Below the pieces are notes generated by a model. It saw only the letters and a list, made by a program, of their open reading frames with translations. It was not told the DNA's origin and did no database searches. A stretch of 64,000 nucleotides of DNA from Streptomyces omiyaensis. Its GTDB lineage: Bacteria; Actinomycetota; Actinomycetes; Streptomycetales; Streptomycetaceae. The stretch spans positions 127,102-191,101 of the forward strand of contig NZ_BMVV01000009.1 of the NCBI RefSeq assembly GCF_014650895.1, given 5' to 3'. Shown in pieces: positions 25,271 to 32,977 of this stretch. The translations under genes were made by a program, and so were the position numbers. The first letter of the stretch is position 1. Each line of letters starts with the position of its first letter.

Positions 25271-25939
25271 ATGAGCAGACACTCAATCGACCGCCCGGCC
25301 GACCTCGACGCGGTGCGCGACTCCTACGACCGGGTGGCCGACAACTACGTCCACATGGTGCGGACGACGGGCATCGGCGACATCCGCCGGCACCCCTGGC
25401 TGAAGGCGTCGATCGACGCCTTCGCCGACAGCGTGGACGGCCTCGGGCCCGTCCTCGACGTCGGCTGCGGACCCGGCACGGTCACCGCCTACCTCGCCGG
25501 GCGCGGCCTGGACGTCTCCGGCGTGGACCTCTCGCCCCGCATGGTCGAGAACGCCCGCCGGCTGTACCCGGAGTGTCGCTTCGAAGTCGCCTCCGCCACC
25601 GAACTGGACCTCGGCGAGGCCACGCTCGGCGGCGTCCTCGGCTGGTGGTCGCTCTTCAACCTGCCCCGTGCGGTCCTGCCCCAGGTCCTCGCGCACTTCG
25701 CGCGGGCGCTGGAGCCGGGCGGCTTCTTCATCACCGCGACCCACGTCGGCGACGGGGACCTCCGCCGCACCGAGGCCTACGGGGGCGTGGCCGTGGAGTG
25801 GACGACCCACAAGTGGCGTCCGGAGGAGCTCGTGGAGCTGATCGAGCGGGCCGGGCTCGCCCCCGTCGCCGAGCTCCGGATCCCCGCCGACGAGCACACC
25901 GGGCCGGGTGTGGTCGTGATGGCGAGGAAGCCCGCCTGA
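25271..25939 (+). CDS. Class I SAM-dependent methyltransferase
   Basis: A 222-residue enzyme. The SAM-binding motif I is VLDVGCGPGTVTAYLA, followed by SGVDLSPRMVENARRLYP (acidic end of strand 2), VLGWWSLFNLP (motif for strand 4) and LEPGGFFITATHVGD. This is the Methyltransf_11/25 pattern for small-molecule methylation. Substrate unknown. It is transcribed toward the macro-domain gene, with an 80-base gap, and its promoter region contains the 22-bp tandem repeat. Confidence 0.9.
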   Translation: MSRHSIDRPADLDAVRDSYDRVADNYVHMVRTTGIGDIRRHPWLKASIDAFADSVDGLGPVLDVGCGPGTVTAYLAGRGLDVSGVDLSPRMVENARRLYPECRFEVASATELDLGEATLGGVLGWWSLFNLPRAVLPQVLAHFARALEPGGFFITATHVGDGDLRRTEAYGGVAVEWTTHKWRPEELVELIERAGLAPVAELRIPADEHTGPGVVVMARKPA

Positions 25940-26019
25940 GGGGCCGTGAGCGGGTCGTTGTCAGTGGTGCCCACTAGTTTCGGAGGTGTTGCAGGACACC
26001 GTTTCGACAGGGGGCTTCG

Positions 26020-26826
26020 ATGACCGACGGCTGTGTGGACACCGCGCTGCGGGTGGTGTTGACGGATGTCAACGCCGGGGTGGTGGAGGCCTGGCGCGCC
26101 GCCTTCGCCGACGTGCCGGGGATCGAGATCCGGCGGGGCTCCATCCTCGACGAGGACGTGGACGCGTGGGTCACGCCGACCAACGCGGCCGGCCGGATGG
26201 ACGGCGGCGTCGACGCCGCGATCAAGCGCCACCTGGGCGCGGGGATCCAGCTGCGGGTGCGCCGTGCCATCGCCGACCGGTTCGCCGGCTCCCTGCCGGT
26301 CGGCAGCGCCGTCTGCGTCCCCTCGGGGGCGACCGTGCCGCGCTTTCTCATCTCGACGCCGACCATGGTCGCCTCCTCGCAGAACGTGAGCGACACGCTC
26401 AACGTGGCCATGGCGTGCGCGGCCGCCTTCCAGGCCGTGCACCGGCAGAACCGGAAGGCGCCGGGCAGCATCCGCTCCGTCGCGCTCGTCGGGATGGGCG
26501 CCCGCACCGGCCGCGTGTCGGCGCGGGTCTGCGCCAACCTGATGTGGACCGGGTACACGCTCTTCCACGACCACTGGTTCGAGGACGACGACGAGCTGCG
26601 CGCCACCATCGCCACCCAGCTCGCGGGCATCGACCAGAAGCCGCACACCACCCGGGTCCGCATCACACCGCCCGGCGGAGCGGCTGCCGAAGGAGCAGGC
26701 GCCCCAGGGGGAGTCGCCAAAGGAGCAGGCGTCGGAGGCCCCGTCGCCAAAGGAGCAGTCGCCAAAGGAGCAGGTGTCGAAGGAGGGCCCGCCGCAGGCG
26801 GCGCCGGGGTCTTCCCCCGCTGCTGA
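26020..26826 (+). CDS. Macro-domain protein (ADP-ribose binding or hydrolysing)
   Basis: A 268-residue protein whose first ~220 residues form a macro domain. The block RRGSILDEDVDAWVTPTNAA, with N55, followed by GRMDGGVDAAIKRHL, matches the ADP-ribose-binding strand and Gly-rich loop; PVGSAVCVPSGA and VALVGMGARTGRV fit the later strands. Macro domains read or remove ADP-ribose from proteins or nucleic acids. The last ~45 residues are low complexity (GVAKGA-like repeats) and may be a flexible linker. The next gene encodes an ADP-ribosyltransferase fused to a glycosylase fold, so this protein is the probable reader or eraser of that enzyme's mark (inference from proximity). Confidence 0.87.
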   Translation: MTDGCVDTALRVVLTDVNAGVVEAWRAAFADVPGIEIRRGSILDEDVDAWVTPTNAAGRMDGGVDAAIKRHLGAGIQLRVRRAIADRFAGSLPVGSAVCVPSGATVPRFLISTPTMVASSQNVSDTLNVAMACAAAFQAVHRQNRKAPGSIRSVALVGMGARTGRVSARVCANLMWTGYTLFHDHWFEDDDELRATIATQLAGIDQKPHTTRVRITPPGGAAAEGAGAPGGVAKGAGVGGPVAKGAVAKGAGVEGGPAAGGAGVFPRC

Positions 26827-26896
26827 GCAGGCCGGACCGGCCGACCCCGCACCGACCCAGCCCGCCACAGGCACGACCACCGGGAGTTCCCCCGCC

Positions 26897-28528
26897 ATGA
26901 GCGACGCGCCCGCCACCCAGCCCGACCCGAACGACCCCCTGGCCCTCACCGGGCTGTTCACCGGCGGCGGAGAGGCCTGGCTGCCCCTCCTGAAGCCCGC
27001 CATCGAGGCCCGGGCGGACGCCGACCGGTTCATCGGACCGGGCCGCAGCCCGCAGGTGGTCCCGGTCCGCGAGCTCACCTTCCAGGCGCTGAAGCCCCAC
27101 CCGCCGCACAAGTGGAAGGTGGTCGTCTTCGGGCAGAACCCGTACCCGAGGCCGGAGAGCGCCACCGGCATCGCCATGTTCGACAACACCTTCAACGACT
27201 GGAAGGACAGCCAGTTCGGACGGGTCGTCAGCATCCGCTGCCTCATCAAGGCGGCGGCGATGTGGAAGTACGGCATCGTCAAGAAGACCCCCATCAAGGA
27301 CGTCCGCGCCCTGCTGAAGGAGCGGGACACCGTCCAGCCGCCCGAGTGGTTCCAGGCGATGCTCACCCAGGGCGTGCTGCTCCTCAACGCCTCGCTGACC
27401 GCCAGCGCCGACGGCGCCATGGCCACCGACGAGCACACCCGCTTCTGGCGGCCCGTCGCCGAGCGGATCGTCGAGGAGATCCTGCGCGCCAAGCAGGAGG
27501 CCGAGGACCCGGAGGACCGGGGCGTCGTCTTCGCCTGGTGGGGCGCCCACGCCCGCAGCCTGAAGTCGACCGTGCGGCGGCTGGAGCAGAAGTACCCGGG
27601 CGTCGAGGTCCGTCACCTCGACCACGCCAACCCGGCCGCGCAGGGCGACCTGTTCTGCGAGGGCGACCACCTCGCGACCGTGAACGACGCCCTGCAGTCG
27701 CTCGGCGCGGACCCGGTCGACTGGCTGCCCAGCAAGGGCTGGAACCAGCCCCCGGCAGGGGCGGACACCGCCGCCTCCGGCGGCCAGGACGGCGACGTCG
27801 CCGCCCGGATGGGCGCCTTCATCGCCTCCACGATGGAGCTCCACCAGCTCTACCTGGAGCGGCTCACCAGCGTCCGCGACGAGGGCCACGTCCTGCCGCC
27901 GCTCACCGGCGTGTTCGACACCCCGCTCATGCCCTTCGAGGACGCGGTCGCCCCGGTCGCCCGGGTGCTGCGCGGGCTCGGCGGACACATCGACCGCTCC
28001 CGCGAGTTCGGCAAGCGGCGCGCCGACGAGCAGGCCGGCGCGGGGCTCTCCGCCGACGCCATCGCCGCGCTCTTCCTCTACACCTGCGAGTCCGGCTTCT
28101 ACCGGAACATCAACGCCGTCCTCCGCTCCCCGGACCGCGACCGCGTCGTGCCCTACCTGCCCTACCTGCGGCTGCTGTTCTCGGCGGTGGAGTCGCTGCC
28201 GGTCCGCACCGAGCCCCTGTGGCGCGGGGTCAACCTGGACCTGCGCCGCCAGTACCCGGTCGGCGGGACGGTCACCTGGTGGGGCGTCTCCTCCTGCACC
28301 TCCGAGCTGGGCGTCGCCCGCGCCTTCCTCGGCGGCCGGGGCAAGCGGACCCTGTTCGAGGTGACGCCGGCCCGCGCGGTGGGCATCCGCAGCTTCTCCG
28401 CCTTCACCGGCGAGGAGGAGTACATCCTCGCCCCCGGCACCCAGCTGGAGGTCACCGACGTGAAGGCCGAGCGGGGCGGCCTGTGCACGGTGAGCCTCAG
28501 GGAGGTGGAGACCCGGCTCGTCTCCTGA
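26897..28528 (+). CDS. Uracil-DNA-glycosylase-fold / arginine ADP-ribosyltransferase fusion
   Basis: A 543-residue two-domain protein. Residues ~60-280 match family 1 UNG in order: VVVFGQNPYP (motif A, position 81 is Asn instead of the catalytic Asp), QGVLLLNASLT (uracil-reading N164), GVVFAWWGAHA, then H243 in HANPAA for HPSPLS and the closing DALQSLGADPVDW. Residues ~370-543 match R-S-E class NAD-arginine ADP-ribosyltransferases: LWRGV (R443), WWGVSSCT (S465/S466), and the E506-E-E508 (ExE) turn before YILAPGTQLEV. All ART catalytic residues are present. GTG at 26774, inside the macro gene, is an alternative start. Likely glycosylase-dead DNA or base sensor coupled to an active ART; target unknown. 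Confidence 0.85.
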   Translation: MSDAPATQPDPNDPLALTGLFTGGGEAWLPLLKPAIEARADADRFIGPGRSPQVVPVRELTFQALKPHPPHKWKVVVFGQNPYPRPESATGIAMFDNTFNDWKDSQFGRVVSIRCLIKAAAMWKYGIVKKTPIKDVRALLKERDTVQPPEWFQAMLTQGVLLLNASLTASADGAMATDEHTRFWRPVAERIVEEILRAKQEAEDPEDRGVVFAWWGAHARSLKSTVRRLEQKYPGVEVRHLDHANPAAQGDLFCEGDHLATVNDALQSLGADPVDWLPSKGWNQPPAGADTAASGGQDGDVAARMGAFIASTMELHQLYLERLTSVRDEGHVLPPLTGVFDTPLMPFEDAVAPVARVLRGLGGHIDRSREFGKRRADEQAGAGLSADAIAALFLYTCESGFYRNINAVLRSPDRDRVVPYLPYLRLLFSAVESLPVRTEPLWRGVNLDLRRQYPVGGTVTWWGVSSCTSELGVARAFLGGRGKRTLFEVTPARAVGIRSFSAFTGEEEYILAPGTQLEVTDVKAERGGLCTVSLREVETRLVS

Positions 28529-28536
28529 CACCGGCG

Positions 28537-28582
28537 GCGGAGGTCTCCCCGGACGCGGCTCCGCGCCCGGGGAGACCTCCGC
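28537..28582 (+). terminator. 16-bp hairpin terminator after the UNG/ART gene
   Basis: Arms 28537-28552 and 28567-28582 are perfect reverse complements; the 14-base loop contains a further small stem. It starts 9 bases after the stop codon and so closes the macro-UNG/ART transcription unit. Confidence 0.8.
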
Positions 28583-28716
28583 GGGGGAGCCGCTCGCCGA
28601 CCGTGACCGGCCGGCCCGGCGGGCGGCCGGGCGGGCGGGCGTCCGCCCCCTGACCTCGGCTTTCCTTTGGCCTGGACTATTGCGGAGAGTGATCGTTTCG
28701 GGAATGATTCCCCGCC

Positions 28717-29829
28717 GTGACCCTCTTGTTCGCCGCCGCGCTCGGCCTGTTCCTCGTCGTGCTGTACCGCCTCTTCCTCGGCCCCCGACAGGCCGAGGCC
28801 TGGGTGGCGGAGCACTTCGTCGCCACCGACTACGGCCTCCCGCCCCGCGAGGTCCTCGACGCCCGGCGGGCCGGCCCGCCCCCGCCGCCGCACCGCGGGG
28901 AGGAGTGCCAGGCCGTCGCCGACGCCGCCTGGGCGGGAGACTGGCAGCGCGCCGCACGACACGTCCGCGCGGCCGGCGAGGACTGGGACGAGCGCTGGAG
29001 CCGCATCGAACTCCTCCAGCACATCGCCGGGGAGGACGACTCCTGGCTCGACGCCTGGCGGACCGCCGAACCCGGCGACTGCGACGCGGCGACGCTCCAG
29101 GCGAGCCTCATGGTCCACCGCGCCTGGGCGATCCGCGGCGGCGGCTACGCCCACGAGGTCATGTCCTCCGACATGGACCGCTTCCGGGCCATGCTCCCCG
29201 CCGCGATCGAGGAGGCCCGGAAGGCCGCGCTGCTCGACCCCGCGAACCCGGGCCCCTGGGTCGTCATGGTCACGGCGGCACGCGGAGCGCAGTACGACCG
29301 CGCGCGGTTCAGGCCGCTCTGGGACGGGCTCGTCGCCCGCGCTCCCCACCACTACGAGGGCCACTGGCAGGCCCTCCAGTACTGGTGCGCCAAGTGGTTC
29401 GGCAGCGACCGGCTGATGCTGCGGTTCGCCCGCGGCGCCGTCCGCAAGGCCCCGCCCGGCAGCCCGCTCGCCGGCATCTACCTCCACGCGCTGGGCGAGA
29501 TCGCCGAACGCTCCGGTTCCGGCTCCGTGCCCTCCACCCCCCTGGCGCAGCGGCTGCTGAAGCAGGTCGCCGCCTCCTTCGAGCACGTCGCGCCCGACGA
29601 CGAGCGCCTGCCCGCCCTCCGCCACCTCCTCGCCCACTCCATGCTCCGGGCCCGGCTCTACGGCCCCGCCCTGGAGCAGTTCCGCCTCATCGGACCGTGG
29701 TGCGGGGCCCAGCCCTGGCGCAAGGACGGCAACGCCGTCGTGGCCTTCGAGACGGCGCGCGGCACCGCCGCGAGGCTCTCCCGCACCCGTCCCGCCCCGG
29801 CCGCCCGCACCCACGGGATCGGTCACTGA
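28717..29829 (+). CDS. Membrane-anchored helical-repeat protein of unknown function
   Basis: A 370-residue protein with one N-terminal hydrophobic anchor (LLFAAALGLFLVVLYRLFLG) and then an all-helical region with TPR-like pairs (DAAWAGDWQRAARHVRAAGEDW, IEEARKAALLDPANPGPWVVM, LRFARGAVRKAPPGSPLAG). It may belong to the DUF4034-like group, but I am not certain. No catalytic motif is visible. GTG at 28717 is the only suitable start. It stands alone after the terminator of the UNG/ART unit. Confidence 0.75.
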   Translation: MTLLFAAALGLFLVVLYRLFLGPRQAEAWVAEHFVATDYGLPPREVLDARRAGPPPPPHRGEECQAVADAAWAGDWQRAARHVRAAGEDWDERWSRIELLQHIAGEDDSWLDAWRTAEPGDCDAATLQASLMVHRAWAIRGGGYAHEVMSSDMDRFRAMLPAAIEEARKAALLDPANPGPWVVMVTAARGAQYDRARFRPLWDGLVARAPHHYEGHWQALQYWCAKWFGSDRLMLRFARGAVRKAPPGSPLAGIYLHALGEIAERSGSGSVPSTPLAQRLLKQVAASFEHVAPDDERLPALRHLLAHSMLRARLYGPALEQFRLIGPWCGAQPWRKDGNAVVAFETARGTAARLSRTRPAPAARTHGIGH

Positions 29830-30001
29830 CCCGACGCGGCACCCACGGGCCGCCGCGTCCGGCGGGGAGGGACCGCACGGTGCCCCGCGCCCCCGTCCCT
29901 CCCCGCCGGTGCCGCCGGGCGCGGGGGGAGGGCGGCGGGTAGCGTAGTGGGCGGGGAGGGCGAGACCAACCGCCGGCGCCGCCGAAGGACGGAACTTCCC
30001 T

Positions 30002-30784
30002 GTGTCTTCCCGCGATCCGGGCGACGCCGAGCCGCGCCCCGTGCAGGACCTCGGCTCCGCGCGCCGACCGCCGCGGAGCGGATGGCGCGGGCCCCTCGGC
30101 ACCCGGTGGGCGGTCGTCCTCGTCGTCGCGGTCCTCGCCGCGGCCAACCTCCTCCTGAACCACTGGACCGGTCCGCTCCGGCTGGCGGCGGCCGTCGCGG
30201 TCACCGCCCTGCTGCTCGGCGTGCTGCGAGGGGCGGGCGGCACCTGGGCGGACGCCGGTCTGGCGCCCGGGACCCGGGCGCGCGGGGCCCGGTGGGCGCT
30301 CGCCCTCATGGGGATCGTGGGGGTCTGCTACGCCGTCGCCGCGCTGCTGCCGGCCACCCGCCCGCTCTTCGAGGACCAGCGGTACGAGGGGATGTCCGGA
30401 GCCGAGCTGGCGGTGCGGGTGCTCGTGGTGGTCCCGGTCGGCACCGTGCTGGTGGAGGAGGTCGCCTTCCGCGGAGTGCTCTACGGGCTGGTGCGGCGGA
30501 CCGGGGGCGCGGTCCGCGCGACCGTGGTGTCCAGCCTGCTGTTCGGCCTGTGGCACGTGGTGCCGTCCCTGCACCTGTCCACCGCGAAGCCCGTGCTGAC
30601 GGACGTCTTCGGGGAGTCCGCGCTCGGGTCCGCCCTCGCGGTGGCGGCCGCCGTCCTGTTCACCGCGGCGGGCGGCGCGGTCTTCTGCGAGCTGCGCCGC
30701 CGCAGCGACAGCCTGCTGGCCCCCATGGGGCTGCACTGGGCGCTGAACTCCTTCGGCTACGTCGCCGGGTTCGTCCTGCCCTGA
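30002..30784 (+). CDS. CPBP-family intramembrane glutamic endopeptidase
   Basis: A 260-residue membrane protein with 6-8 hydrophobic segments and the CPBP (Rce1/abi) motifs: E152-E153-V-A-F-R157 (EExxxR), the later SLLFGLWHV (FxxxH) and HWALNSFGY. The Glu pair and His residues form the active site in the membrane. Bacterial members process peptides, provide bacteriocin immunity or mature signals; no substrate is evident here. GTG at 30002 is preceded by an AAGGACGGAAC sequence. Confidence 0.9.
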   Translation: MSSRDPGDAEPRPVQDLGSARRPPRSGWRGPLGTRWAVVLVVAVLAAANLLLNHWTGPLRLAAAVAVTALLLGVLRGAGGTWADAGLAPGTRARGARWALALMGIVGVCYAVAALLPATRPLFEDQRYEGMSGAELAVRVLVVVPVGTVLVEEVAFRGVLYGLVRRTGGAVRATVVSSLLFGLWHVVPSLHLSTAKPVLTDVFGESALGSALAVAAAVLFTAAGGAVFCELRRRSDSLLAPMGLHWALNSFGYVAGFVLP

Positions 30785-31028
30785 GGACCCTGGCCCGAGG
30801 GCCCGCCCGCTCCGCCCGCCCGCCCCGCTCCGGCGCCCCTGCCGCCCGCCCGCCCCGCTCCGACGCCCCTGCCGCCCGCCCGCCCGCCCGGCCCGCCCCG
30901 GCGTCCGCCCGTCCGTCTGCCCGTCCGTCCGTGCGCCTGTCTGCCCGTCCGCCCGGCCCGTCGGCTTCGTCCGCCCGGCCCGGCCCGTCCCGCTCCGCCG
31001 TTCCGCCCGGGCCGCCACCGCGGCCGTG
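30785..31028. repeat. C-rich intergenic with a 30-bp direct repeat
   Basis: Low-complexity CGCCCG/TCCGTC sequence between convergent genes. The 30-base segment at 30811-30840 is repeated at 30841-30870 with two differences and a third partial copy follows. No gene seen. Confidence 0.7.
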
Positions 31029-32762
31029 TCACCGATCCGGGGACCGGATGATCTCGCGCAGGCGCTCCAGGTCCTGCGAGGTCACGTCGGCCGGCCGCAT
31101 GACGGCGTTCCAGGCGTCCACGTACGCGGCCTTGTAGGAGTGGCCGTGGCCGTCCGGCACGCCCGTGGAGAACGGCAGGTCGGCGGTGACCTGCCAGAAG
31201 GTCACGAAGGGGATCCAGACCATCTCCTCCAGCACGTCGCCGCCGGGCGCCTGGCCGATCCAGTCGGGTTCGGAGAGGGCGAGCCGCGGGCTCCACCAGA
31301 CGATCGGGTCGGAGGGGTGCACGAGGTACAGCACCCGGGTGCCGTCCCACGGCCGGTCCGCCGGCCCGATGCCGGCGACCGGGTCGTCGGTGAAGCGGAC
31401 GGTCCGCCCGTCCTTGTAGACCGGCTCGATCTCGGGGCTGCCCGGCTCGCGGTGGTCGCTGAACTCGCGGAAGAGGGTGTTGAAGTTCGGCGGTCCGGCG
31501 AAGACGGCTCCGGCGGTGCGGTTCCTCAGGTCGTACTCGCCGCTGAAGGCCGTCTCGCCGCCGAAGGAGCCGAGGCTCTCGCCCGCGACGAAGAGCCGCG
31601 GACGCTCGTCCCGGGGCAGCTTGGACCAGACGTCGTAGACCGCGTCGAAGAGCTCGCGGCCTGCCTCCCGCGCCTTGGACTGGTCGACGAGGTAGGAGAG
31701 CCAGGACGGGAGGTAGGAGTACTGCATCGCCACGGTGGCCGCGTCGCCCCCGCCGAGGTACTCGAAGGAGTCCACGGCGGCGGCGTTGACCCAGCCGCTT
31801 CCCGTGGTGGTCATCACGAGCAGGTTCGCGCGGGCGAACCCGCCGGCGCGCTGGAGGTCGGCGACGGCCCGTTCCGCGCGCGTCTCGGCGTCGTCGGAGG
31901 TGGCGAGCCCCGCGTAGGCCCGGACGGGCTCGCTCGCCGGGCGGTGGGTGAAGGCGGTGATCTCCTGGGCCGTGGGGCCGCTTCCGGTGAAGACCCGGCC
32001 CTGGCGGCCCAGCGTGTCCCACGGCACCAGGGAGCCCGGGCCTCCGGAGCGCAGGGCGGAGACGGGTTGCCGCACGCCTTCGGGGGTCTCGGTGTCGCGC
32101 AGCGAGAAGGCCTCGTTGGCCGCGCCCACGAACCCGGACAGCAGCACCCCGCTGACCAGGGACCAGGCCAGGCCCGCCACGACGAGCCAGCCGACCACCC
32201 GGGCGGCCCGGGGACCGATCCAGCGCCGGAGCAGGGCGGCGACCCACCGGTAGAGCCGCCGGAGCCCGCGGCCCGCCGCCAGGAGCAGCAGGAAGACGGC
32301 GGCGGCGACGAACGGGCAGGCGAGGGTGGTGAGGACGTTGTAGTCCGTGACGCCCATCAGCCCGCGGATCTCGTGCTGCCAGTACTGCCCCCACCCGAAG
32401 GCGAGGCCGAGCAGCACGACCGCGGAGAGCCCGAAGAGCTGCCACGACCGGGTCGACGGGGTACGCGCCTTCCGGTCGGCGAAGGCGCGCCACACGTACG
32501 CCGCGGTCACGCCCAGGCCGTAGCCGATCGCCGCGCCGATGCCGCAGACGAGCCCCTGGAGCACGCCGCCGCGGGGGAGCAGCGACGGCGTGAAGGAGAG
32601 GGCGGCGAGCAGCAGGGCGCCCCAGCAGCCCGGGAGCGTGAGGCGGAGCGACCGGCGGCGCTTCCCGGCGGCCGGTGCCGGGCTCGTGTCGTCGGTCTCC
32701 GGCTCCGTCCGCTCGTCGGCCGGGCGGCCGGGCGGCACGGAGTCGCGCGGGTCAGGAGTCAT
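31029..32762 (-). CDS. Membrane alpha/beta-hydrolase (Abhydrolase_9 type)
   Basis: A 577-residue protein. About five hydrophobic helices occupy residues 45-215 (GALLLAALSFTPSLLP, CGIGAAIGYGLGVTAAYVW, LFGLSAVVLLGLAFGWG, FVAAAVFLLLLAAG, VVGWLVVAGLAWSLVSGVLL). The C-terminal domain carries the nucleophile elbow GESLGSFGG and HPSDPIVWW, typical of the actinobacterial membrane hydrolase family with a PF15420-like N-terminus and PF10081-like catalytic domain. Substrate unknown; a lipid or envelope ester is plausible from the topology. GGAGGAC precedes the ATG. It is followed by the convergent CPBP gene. Confidence 0.88.
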   Translation of the reverse strand: MTPDPRDSVPPGRPADERTEPETDDTSPAPAAGKRRRSLRLTLPGCWGALLLAALSFTPSLLPRGGVLQGLVCGIGAAIGYGLGVTAAYVWRAFADRKARTPSTRSWQLFGLSAVVLLGLAFGWGQYWQHEIRGLMGVTDYNVLTTLACPFVAAAVFLLLLAAGRGLRRLYRWVAALLRRWIGPRAARVVGWLVVAGLAWSLVSGVLLSGFVGAANEAFSLRDTETPEGVRQPVSALRSGGPGSLVPWDTLGRQGRVFTGSGPTAQEITAFTHRPASEPVRAYAGLATSDDAETRAERAVADLQRAGGFARANLLVMTTTGSGWVNAAAVDSFEYLGGGDAATVAMQYSYLPSWLSYLVDQSKAREAGRELFDAVYDVWSKLPRDERPRLFVAGESLGSFGGETAFSGEYDLRNRTAGAVFAGPPNFNTLFREFSDHREPGSPEIEPVYKDGRTVRFTDDPVAGIGPADRPWDGTRVLYLVHPSDPIVWWSPRLALSEPDWIGQAPGGDVLEEMVWIPFVTFWQVTADLPFSTGVPDGHGHSYKAAYVDAWNAVMRPADVTSQDLERLREIIRSPDR

Positions 32763-32977
32763 GGCTGTCCTCCGTGGCCCATGGTCGCAAGGGGCGGTGC
32801 GCGGTGCCACCCGGGCCCGCAGCCCGTCCCGCCCCACCGTCCGCACGCCGCCCGCCCCGTCCTCCTGCCCGTACGCCCGCCTCGCCTCGTCCCGTCGTCC
32901 GGCTGGCGCCCGCCCCGGCCCGTCTCGCCCCGCCGTCCTCCTGCCCGCCCGCCCTGCCGTGCGGTCGTCCGTGCTGG
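32763..32977. other. C-rich spacer between hydrolase and GlpD genes
   Basis: 215 bases of low-complexity CCCGCC/GTCCGC sequence with no open gene and no strong hairpin noted. Confidence 0.5.

Noticed and set aside
26020..28528. A standard DarT/DarG toxin-antitoxin pair
   Set aside because: The transferase is an R-S-E arginine-type ART fused to a UNG fold, not a DarT-type enzyme, and the macro protein lacks the DarG C-terminal domain.
29830..30001. A promoter called from the TAGCGTAGT patch before the CPBP gene
   Set aside because: A plausible -10-like string exists, but no matching -35 at a proper distance, so it was not listed as a feature.
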